A stretch of 60,000 bases of DNA, taken from Symbiodinium natans. Taxonomy: Eukaryota; Sar; Dinophyceae; Suessiales; Symbiodiniaceae. Below are positions 52,148-60,000 of the stretch, piece by piece; within the stretch, counting starts at the first letter, position 1, and each line of letters starts with the position of its first letter. The notes under the pieces were generated by a model. That model was not told the DNA's origin. It did no database searches and saw only the letters and a list, made by a program, of their open reading frames with translations. The translations under genes and the position numbers were made by a program. The DNA is taken from positions 126,001 through 186,000 of the forward strand of contig CAJNDS010002852.1 in assembly GCA_905221605.1 (NCBI GenBank), in the 5' to 3' direction.

Positions 52148-53533
52148 ATGGCTTTGCGGATGCCAAGGTTTGCCAAGTCGCTATGCGCAGCGGTAGCTTG
52201 CCTTTGCTTCTACACCAACACGACGGGGTGTGCTCATAGGAGCTTTGTTGAGGCACAGATGGTAAGAGGAGCCAGTGGATCAATTAGAGGTGCCCATCGC
52301 ATTTTACCACCTCAGCCTGGGCAGCTGGAGCTTCAGATTGAACCTTGCAGCGTTTGCAAAAGTCTGTGTGCTGCTTTGGCTCTCTGTTTGTGGCTGTGGT
52401 GGCCGTTTGCTGCGGCAGCTCGAGATGGCACCATATCGCCACCTACCTGTGTCGCGATCATTGATGCATCTGTCAATTGCCCAGCCCGACCAGCTATTGG
52501 TGCCAAGAAGAATGCGGAGATCCAATTCAAGTCGGCGAAAGACCGCCTGACGGCTGCAGAGCGGGAGGCTGGCAAGGCAATTGGGCTCGGAGAGTCCGAG
52601 AGGGGTGAGCCTGAAATGGTGGACTTCTGGCGGAAGGAGTTGGAGCGCATTAACATGAACCAGGCGTTTATGACGGACCTCCAAGACAGGTTTAAAACGG
52701 ACAAGCGCACCCGACTTGTCGGCCAGTTAAAAGTCGAGACTTCGGATGTTGCTAAAGAGGAGCGGTTTTGGTGCGAAGCGCTCGGGATGCAACGCTATGC
52801 ATCCCTGCCTGGCGGTGGTGTGTTGGTTGGTTTTGGTCCCCCAAGCATCGGAGGTGAAGAAGGTGGGTATTTCGCGATCAAGATTGTGCCTCCAGCTTCA
52901 CCATCAAGTGCCACATCATCGGGCAAGGCACCGCGCCTGAGCTTCGTGCAAACTACTACACCGGCTCTTGTTCGCATCTCGCGGATCATCTCAACCGGAG
53001 GCGAACTGATTGATGGCTACGGATATTACTGTGTCAAGTCGCCTGCTGGTGTCGTCGTGCGTGCTTATGTGGAAGATCGCCGTGATCCCGTCGAGTTCAT
53101 CGCCCTGTCTGTCGATCCGAAGGACTTTGCTGAAGTCAGCCGCAGTTTGCAGGATGCCGGGCTGGAGGAACGCGGTCCATACAAGTTAGTTTCGCCAGAA
53201 ATGCAGGCCTACATGCCCGAGCTTCCAGCAGGCAACGTGTTGTTTGGGTCTGGGGATCCGAGAATGAATGTTCAGGTTTTGCTCTTGCCAGATGCGAAGG
53301 AACCTGTGAGCAAGGGTGGTCTTGAAGGCATCATGAAGGGGTTCGGTCGTGGTCCGACACTTGTTATCAACGAAGATAACTCCTACGGAGTTGGAATGTT
53401 GGATGAGCTTGAACGGCCGCTGGTGCCAGAATCCGGGGCCACCGGCCCTGAGCTGACGATTTATGGTCCAGAGCAGGGCGTTTCCATCGAGCTTTGGCAT
53501 GGACAAGCCGGCTTTGCAAAATTTTGTGAATAA
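52148..53533 (+). CDS. VOC/glyoxalase-fold protein with plastid-type presequence
   Basis: This 461-aa intronless frame has two hydrophobic N-terminal segments: residues ~10-22 (KSLCAAVACLCFY), signal-peptide-like, and ~71-91 (KSLCAALALCLWLWWPFAAA). A hydroxylated and basic spacer lies between them. That bipartite layout fits import through the ER into the three-membrane dinoflagellate plastid, possibly to the thylakoid lumen. Residues ~120-185 are helical. Residues ~191-300 form the first VOC half: RLVGQLKVETSDVAKEERFW, LGMQRY, GGGVLVGFGP, GGYFAIKIV. Residues ~300-440 hold a second half: GYYCVKSPAGVVVRAYVED, EFIALSVDPKDFAEVSRSLQ, and a closing ELTIYGPEQGVSIELW. VOC proteins include glyoxalase I and dioxygenases. 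The metal ligands cannot be assigned, so enzyme activity is open. Confidence 0.75.
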   Translation: MALRMPRFAKSLCAAVACLCFYTNTTGCAHRSFVEAQMVRGASGSIRGAHRILPPQPGQLELQIEPCSVCKSLCAALALCLWLWWPFAAAARDGTISPPTCVAIIDASVNCPARPAIGAKKNAEIQFKSAKDRLTAAEREAGKAIGLGESERGEPEMVDFWRKELERINMNQAFMTDLQDRFKTDKRTRLVGQLKVETSDVAKEERFWCEALGMQRYASLPGGGVLVGFGPPSIGGEEGGYFAIKIVPPASPSSATSSGKAPRLSFVQTTTPALVRISRIISTGGELIDGYGYYCVKSPAGVVVRAYVEDRRDPVEFIALSVDPKDFAEVSRSLQDAGLEERGPYKLVSPEMQAYMPELPAGNVLFGSGDPRMNVQVLLLPDAKEPVSKGGLEGIMKGFGRGPTLVINEDNSYGVGMLDELERPLVPESGATGPELTIYGPEQGVSIELWHGQAGFAKFCE

Positions 53534-54425
53534 CTTGGTTTGCTGTGATATTAGGGGGATTAGTTTACATGTCTTCGTCAACATTTACACTGCTACATTC
53601 CCGCCTCGGCCCGTGTGGCGAGCTGTCGACAGACATTCTGGCATGGCAAAAGGCCGGAGCTGCCCCTCAGATCCCCTCAGGAATGGCTTGGGGGGGGAGA
53701 ACTTGGTCCAGCTTGGCTGTGTAGAAGGAGAGGTGCTGCTACACGACAGAGCTTGTACGGTTTCTACAGGCTTCTCACGAAGCGTAAGGAACGGAAAGCG
53801 AAGAAAGCTTCCAAAACGCTGCAGATGGGTTATTTCCTTTTCGAATCGACGAGTAAAAAAGCACATAAGCAGACATAAGAGCCGGTGCAAGGCCCGGAGC
53901 ATTTGTCTCAGCGACCTTCGGATGGCACCAGGTGCAGAGAAAAGAGCGAAAGTCCCAACACCCGAAAGCTCCCTAGGGGCTCCCGAAGGGGTCCCGAGGT
54001 CACAAAAGGTCCTGAGAAGCTTTAGGTTCTTGAAGCCCTGGGGCTCTGGACCGAAAGCAGCCTAGGTGGGTCCAAAAGTCTCCCAGGTGCACCGAATGTG
54101 GAGGAGGGATTCGTAAGTTCATGTTCCACCTGAAGAGGCACGAGGCCTCGAGCCTCGGCGGAATTATTTGCGCTGTCCTGTCGTCACCAACACGAGGCTG
54201 GGAGCGGCGACAGGCTCGCTCTGAGCCTTCGCAGCGTGGCTGATGCCCCCAGGCCCTGAAGGCCGACATGTCCCAAAAATCTCAACGCGCTCGCTTCCTG
54301 GACGCGGGAAAAAGGAGAGAGCGCTTCGAGTACCATCTTGCAAGTGTCTGAGACAAAAAAAGCAGACGCCCTTTTTTGCCTCGAAGCCACGCTTTCGTGG
54401 TGTGAGTGCGAAGCTGTGAAGCTCC
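53534..54425. other. Region between the VOC gene and the C2 exon
   Basis: No gene can be supported. Short frames have no recognisable feature. Confidence 0.4.
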
Positions 54426-54429
54426 GGCC

Positions 54430-54650
54430 AGATGTTGTCAACACCAGGCGACTCAATCTTCGACAAGCTTGACCCGTATTGCATAGTAAAGCTGTTGCCT
54501 GAGTTAAACATCCGACGTAAACCTCAGAATGGTGTCCGTGGCTGCAGAGCAAGACGACATCTGAGGCTTGGTGAGTTCAAACGCTTCCAGACTCCCGTGC
54601 AGTGGAATGTTGGAGTGAACCCGCAGTTCGAGCGCCCTTGCTTAACCACA
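54430..54650 (+). CDS. C2-domain exon(s), partial
   Basis: The frame reads SIFDKLDPYCIVKLL and, 24 codons on, LGEFKRFQTPVQWNVGVNPQFE. These are the DPYC strand with its Ca2+-loop aspartate and the NPxF/W block of a C2 domain, which binds Ca2+ and membrane lipids. The material between them (PELNIRRKPQNGVRGCRARR) is longer than usual, so a short intron may lie there even though the frame stays open. The N-terminal strands and the rest of the protein are missing. Compare the exon at 59541-59621 with FDKLDPYAIVR. Confidence 0.65.
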
Positions 54651-55339
54651 TTTCGGTCTGCTTTTGGGACGTCGGCATGCATCATTAGGCAGGGTAGGTT
54701 CTGCTCGTCTTACTAGGCTTGTTTGCGTTGCAGTCTAGCCATGTCTGGCCATGAATGCAATGCGAAAGCTAAGCTGTTACGATGAGCCTGGTGCCCTAAA
54801 ATTTCTAACCATGCTTCCACACACTATGTAATGCCACATGGCAAGGTATCAAGGAGTCTTGACATTCTCTGAAGAGGAGGCGCGCTACTCGGGCCCTGAT
54901 GCAAGATCTCAGCACTGCTTTGTCCCTGTCAGGAATTAGAAATAATCGTGCCTTGGCTGTGTAAACATTGCATCGTGCAGAATCATGCGCAGCAGTTGGG
55001 ACAGAAGGTGTCACCTGAGGTCATGGACCATGACAAGTTCTCTGCAGATGATTTATGTGGCAGCTGCACAGTGAAAGTTGCAGACTTGTCGCTCGGTTGG
55101 GCCACCAGAACCTGAGGGAAATTTGCTTCTTTGGATTGACTGGCCAGTTGCAGGGGCTGTGAAGCTTCGTGAGGCATGATGGGTGGTATGGAAAGGTGGA
55201 GCTACAGAGACCGAAGCGCACAATCGGAGCTTCCAAAGATGACGAGCAGTTGCCTTTGGGACTGCAGGAAGGGCATAGCATCTAGTCACAAGTTCTGCCC
55301 AAGGCGGCATGCTCGCATGCCGCATAGTGCCAGCTCAGG
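54651..55339. other. Gap, no gene seen
   Basis: Nothing is recognisable. It could be intron if the C2 exons belong to one long gene. Confidence 0.35.
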
Positions 55340-55705
55340 ATGGAGCCAGCAGGGAAGATTTTCTTTGGAGTTTCTCGGATTGCTCGGATTGGAAAAGGTG
55401 TGTCGATTTTAGGAAAACCTTGTGGCAAGCGATGCGCTGACAAGGTCCGATACGACTACGAGAAGATCAGTGCTCTCACAAAGCAAGCCAAACAGCGAGT
55501 TTGGCCAAATCAGGCGCTGTCCGCGAAGCAGTCGGAGTGTGTGTTGCTTGCATCCCAGCTCATTTTTCAGGTGCTCTTCAATCTCGGTGGACACGAAGCC
55601 TGGGGTCATGAGACCATCATGCCGCGGACTTGTCCTCGTCATCTCATGCTAGCAGATCTTTCAGAGACGGCTTCGGATTCTGGTGGCCTAGTGGCACCCC
55701 AGTGA
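55340..55705 (+). CDS. Possible small ORF or exon, unrecognised
   Basis: This 121-codon frame has protein-like composition in its middle part (KRCADKVRYDYEKISALTKQ then SECVLLASQLIFQVLFNL). No domain is recognised. It lies on the common gene strand. Confidence 0.25.
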   Translation: MEPAGKIFFGVSRIARIGKGVSILGKPCGKRCADKVRYDYEKISALTKQAKQRVWPNQALSAKQSECVLLASQLIFQVLFNLGGHEAWGHETIMPRTCPRHLMLADLSETASDSGGLVAPQ

Positions 55706-55969
55706 CGCGCCCCATAAGGCTGGGATCGATCTTCAAAAGGACCTTGGAAGGTGCTGCGAATGCCACTGCGTTCGCCTTGGTGTCTTGGATTCGACGTAGA
55801 TGCTACGCTGTCGTTTGTGTCGGATTGTGTCGTGCCGTGACAAGTAATGTTGACAGCAACGTGCATGGATCCCAGGATCTGTCGAACTTCCGCATAATTG
55901 GTGGCTATCAGAGAGGCGTGGTGTTCATTTCTGCAGTTGCAAGTGCAAGGACTGGTACAGACCATTAGA

Positions 55970-58560
55970 CGATGTTGCAGTCGCACGACAGCCGTGGCTT
56001 GCAGAGTTTTGAGTCATGAATTGTTTGCCAGGCACGAATGAGAAGATCACCCTGTTGAAGGCAGCTGCGGGCGGTAGGTAGATGTGTCAAGTCACGGCGG
56101 TTGATACGATTACCAGACACAACTAAATATGTAAATATATAATGTAGTATATACTTTCTACATATATATATATGTTTCGTGTTACGCACTCCCTCCTGTT
56201 ATCTTCCTATTGTTGGTGTCTATGCCTGTTTTTTTGGATTGCCATCAAGAGGCTAATTTATTCATTGATTCTTGTTGACGACACGTGGCCACTAGCGAAT
56301 GATGTTTGAAGGTCAGGTATATTAATGAAACTACTCTATTGTCAGCCGGCCATTTCGTTTTGAGTTTTAGAGCTGGGGTCAGGGTTACGATTGCAAATGA
56401 CAGAAGGTGAAGCTAAACAGTATAGTTTGTTAAGAGTTATTGTTGACCTCTGCATGTTAAACTTGTGAAGTCAGATCTTACTAGTGAGGGAAATCCCATA
56501 AGTTCAATACCTTCAATAGCTGTCCTTCATTGTTTTTCGATATGACGGGTCGTTTAAGAAATGGCAAAATTTTGAAAGAGCTGGACCATGTCAGAATGAT
56601 CTCAACTATTTCCGTGTTCAACTTGGCGGGAATTGCGATTACGAGCATACATCCACACAAATAGAATTCGGAGTCCATGAATGGTCGTTAAACTAGATAC
56701 ATTTCAAAGATAATAACATCAAGTCGGCGAACTTTTCTTAGCATAGGTCATGAAACTCCGCAATAGAACTTCCAGAATCATGATCTGACATGGTTGGCGC
56801 TTTCATCTGACGCATGCCAACGAAATGTTAATGGTTTTGCTAGTTGGACCAGAATGGTAAAGTAAATCCCTATCGACGATTCAAAATCAGATTCAACGCA
56901 CATTTAATTATCAGGGCTAATTGTCGTTCCACCATTTGCACTACTTGAGTTATGATAGCAAACGACCTTGAACTTAAACATACTGTGTGTCATGAAATTC
57001 CGCGATGGAACTTTTGGAATCCTGCTCTTGAATACCTTAATGTCCCCAATAAACTCAACAAACATACTTGGAGCACAGGTACGGCATCGCTTCAACAAGT
57101 TAATTAGCTTGTAACATCAGTATTGGATAAAAAACAGCCGCCTATTTCATAACCATAGAGTTTAGAGTAGGGATAATGACGCAAAGTCGCTTTGCACTTT
57201 GCGCCGAAGCTCATTTGGCGCATCGGTTCAGCAATTTTCAATATCTCCCGTTTTCAGCATATACATCACTTGAGAAATGTACTGGACATCAAGCAAACTG
57301 TTCATATTCTCTACATGTTCAACTTGGCAGGAAGCTACGGTAGAGAGTTCAGTTCTGCTCATTGCAACACATATACTGAGTCTTGAGCGCACATGTCTTG
57401 GCATAACTGGATGCTAGATCTACTCCATCTGGATGAACCCAGATAGCCCATAGGAGATTTGATCCAAAGTCCGAGATTCAAATCTCCGGCGATTAGATCA
57501 AATCTCCCCGTCCCCCTCCCCCCTCTTGACGATCGAAGACTCCTGGAAAAGTTGTTCGGACATAACACAATCTTGAATCTTCAATCCGGGGGGATTAGAT
57601 CTAATCTCCGGAGAGTAGATCTAGTCTACACCCCCTTACACGAAGTTACTTCTCGGAATGGTCGACATTCTGCATCGAAAAGATCAACCCTTAGCCCTAT
57701 ACCCTTAACCCCAGGGTCCTTTCTGCAGTTTGGAGTACGTACGCAATTGCCGATGTTTCGCGTTCGTCCCTCTGACATCCCTGCCAATGTCGCAGACTTC
57801 TTGCAGCAACTAATCTGTAGTGGCTTCGATGTAGAGATGTTAAACCCTCCCTGCCAACCTGAAGTACCCATGCGACAGAGCACCATGGAGCACCATGGTC
57901 AGCACAGGGAGGCCCAAATTCGTAATTCATCCCTTGTAAGGATTCCCAAGTTGATGCCCCGGGATCGTTTGCAGGACCGGCTCGCACCTTGGCCCTTAAC
58001 CCTTCAACGCCTTAATCCGCATAGGTAGAAATTGGAGGGGGGTTGCCAAAGTTGTATATGTGTATATGTCTAATTATGTAGAATTTTGTATAAATATCAA
58101 TACAGAAGTACATATACATCATTAATGACAGATCATCATGTTAAATTTCAGACAATCACATACACACATTTGCAGAGCAAGGTGCCCCCAAATGCCTCCC
58201 AGATGCATGCCAGCTAGACTCGGTCCCGTGCATCTCCCGCACCCTTCTCACCAAGCAAATGATTAGTTTAAAGGTCAGTTTACGCACAGTCTCCCCCGCC
58301 CCTTCCTGCCTTTATCGTAGATTCTTGAGGTTAGCACGCGAAGGCTGTTGCGGACCTATGAATCCTGTTTTTAATTAGGGGGGCCCCCCCCCCCCACCGC
58401 AAGAAGGAAGGCAGGGCTCCGCAACAATTGGACCATGGCCCTGCATTGATTTTCTATTAAAAACAATAGGCTGCAGATCCCTGAGGTGCTGCAGCTTCGC
58501 ATCTCCGCAAGCAAAACAAGAAGCCTGCCGACAGATTTTTGAACCCCCCCAAAAAAAGTC
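55970..58560. other. AT-rich intergenic or intronic stretch
   Basis: No gene is seen. An (AT)n run lies at 56160-56173. Sequence at 57450-57640 holds repeated AAATCTCC, CTCCGG and AGATC words and a perfect 14-bp palindrome, GATTAGATCTAATC, at 57593-57606. C- and G-rich runs lie at 58380-58397. Much of this part is clearly richer in AT than the rest of the window. Confidence 0.5.
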
Positions 58561-59530
58561 TTTAAAAGTGGGGGGTTATCCCCATACGAAATCCACCCTA
58601 ATGGAAAGTAGTCTTCCGGCGGGCTTCCGGCCGAAAAAAATTTCTTTAAATGTGGGGGGTTTGATTAAACAGGTGCTCGGATTACAGGATTTTTCCAAAG
58701 GGTCCGCTAGTGATGTCACAGGCACCGGATGGCAAAGTAACACAGCTGTATGTTGCACTAGAGCGGCAACAGCAGATTGGTTGCATGGCAGCGCCATTCC
58801 TTTTTCCAAATCAGAAGGGCAGACCACGCAGCCAAAAGCAGAAAAAGTACCCAGAAGCGAAGCTGCTGCAGCTGAGCATCTGTGCCTGCTGTTTTGCCCA
58901 CTCAGTGGGCATTCCTTGATGTTGCTCGTACATGCCTTTCATAGCGGCAATCTTCATGCAATTTGATGGGCATTTGCTGGATTTTTCTTGCAGAGAGACG
59001 GGTACCTGGCAGCTGAAGCGGCAGGCGTCGAAAAAACGATTCGTGGACTTCGCGCTCGACTGAGATAGTTTACGAAGACAGATTAAGCGCTTCCGTTATC
59101 TGTATGTGGCCCAGGTCAGAAAAAGTCAGCGAGAGAAGCAATTCCTGCAGTCGTGTCGTATCTCAGCCCTGGACAAGCAGACGACAATCAAGGACCGGAG
59201 CATTCCTGGCTCAGTAAAGATCTTGTCACCGACTTGTCGCGGCCAGGGGATCATCAAGGTGCTGATCGAAAGATGGGAGACGGAAGAGCAGGCTGACACC
59301 ATGCGGAAAGGCCCATGAAGCACGCGCGAGCGCATTCAGAGCTGGCTGCGGCCCGGCATGCTGTTCCTAAACATTTCCAACCAGGCATGTTTGATATGGC
59401 CAAAGTGGAAGAAGCCGTCGACCCCAGCCGCTTCCGGGTCGCCTATCGCGGTGCGAAGGTTCCGGCCCGATTGTTTCGCCAGGCTGCCTTGTGGATTTGT
59501 GTGGATTTACGTGGGTCTGTGTGGGTTTGA
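58561..59530 (+). other. Possible exons upstream of the C2 exon
   Basis: Frames at 58710-58915 (VTQLYVALERQQQIGCMAAP), ~58990-59070 (GYLAAEAAGVEKTIRGLRAR), ~59106-59318 and 59315-59527 (RHAVPKHFQPGMFDMAKVEE) have protein-like stretches and could be exons of the C2 gene. None shows a domain, and the joins cannot be set. Confidence 0.25.
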
Positions 59531-59540
59531 GCATTGCCAA

Positions 59541-60000
59541 GGCCCACATTTCTGTTCGAAACGCCCTCAATTTGAGCGGCGGCGGCTGGTTTGACAAGCT
59601 CGACCCCTACGCCATCGTGAGGCCGCCGCCGAACAGACCAGTGAAGAAGACATCTAAAGCGAATGACTTTTAAAGACCCGGCTGAAGCTTACGGTGGGGA
59701 GGGTCCGTGAGGGGAGGGGAGCGGTTCTCACAAATCTGCTTTGCGCCCAACCGGTTTTGCCGCGCTCGTTCTCATGTCAGCCCTTGCTAATCATGCAGGC
59801 CCTGCAAGGCCCAGCCAGACCCCAGGACCCCCCCCGGCCGAACAAAGCCATGTTCAAGTCTACTTCGATAGGCCTCACGCTTTCTACGACCCCCGAGAGG
59901 ACTTTGACGCCTTGGATGAACCATGAACCTGACACCACCTGCAGGTTTCGCGGCAGTAAGTCCGAGTTCAGCGGCTTGACTGCAGTCCTAAGTTCCGACG
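59541..60000 (+). CDS. C2-domain gene, two exons, runs off the window
   Basis: Exon 1 (about 59552-59621) reads AHISVRNALNLSGGGWFDKL then DPYAIV and ends in the first two bases of an Arg codon. The next exon begins at 59945 and reads FRGSKSEFSGLTAVLSSD to the window end. Joining 59621 to 59945 gives DPYAIVRFRGSKSEF, a good C2 strand series, so the intron is 59622-59944 (323 nt) with a GC donor (GTGAG|GC) and a CAG|G acceptor. C2 domains bind Ca2+ and phospholipids; DPY carries a loop aspartate. The exon 1 start is taken at the AAG|G acceptor near 59551. The protein continues beyond the window. Confidence 0.7.
59622..59944 (+). other. GC-AG intron in the C2 gene
   Basis: The donor is GC directly after GTGAG, the acceptor CTGCAG followed by G. 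The join completes an Arg codon and the RFRGSK strand. Non-canonical GC donors with AG|G acceptors are known for dinoflagellates. Confidence 0.6.

Overview
The window looks like nuclear DNA of a dinoflagellate, probably of the Symbiodiniaceae type. Three observations support this. (1) A 12-13 nt relict of the dinoflagellate spliced leader (TTTTGGCTCAAG on the minus strand) lies exactly at the 5' end of a retroelement near 33517. (2) Aligned paralogous exons show introns with GC as well as GT donors and AG|G acceptors. (3) The cellular genes I could recognise all lie on the + strand, are intron-poor and widely spaced, and sit among many tandem repeats and retroelement remains. Most of the 60 kb is non-coding. 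None of this could be checked by database search.

Layout. 1.6-2.9 kb: an unknown 437-aa protein with a PPC-like beta region and a charged coiled coil. 8.4-9.0 kb: a diverged ~72-bp tandem repeat. 11.2-15.1 kb: two tandem copies of the exons of a coiled-coil gene. They share a 442-bp identical block, and the three exon pairs after it differ only at synonymous sites. 17.2-18.2 kb: an intronless AlkB-family dioxygenase. 25.3-34.9 kb: a retroelement cluster. It holds one apparently complete ~5.6 kb minus-strand element (SL relict, ORF0, ORF1, ORF2 with reverse transcriptase, CCHC knuckle and endonuclease-like C-terminus, A8 tail), the 3' end of a second copy head-to-tail upstream of it, and several broken copies in both orientations. 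34.9-38.3 kb: nested satellite arrays (14, 42, ~55 and ~75 bp units). 38.4-39.0 kb: another retroelement remnant. 39.5-40.8 kb: an AT-rich insert carrying the C-terminal third of mitochondrial cox1.

41.2-43.5 kb: a Golgi-type GT13 glycosyltransferase with a Cys-rich tail resembling that of MGAT5. 44.5-47.9 kb: a two-exon NEK-family kinase with four coiled-coil repeats. 48-51.9 kb: possible exons of unrecognised genes. 52.1-53.5 kb: a glyoxalase-fold (VOC) protein with a bipartite, plastid/lumen-like presequence. 54.4-60 kb: C2-domain exons, including one split by an intron with a GC donor that runs off the window end.

The cellular genes do not form one pathway: DNA/RNA dealkylation, N-glycan or O-mannose glycan synthesis, NEK signalling, a plastid VOC protein and C2 calcium/lipid-binding domains. 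Their shared + orientation fits the unidirectional gene arrays of dinoflagellates. The retroelement cluster runs mostly on the opposite strand and is much richer in GC.
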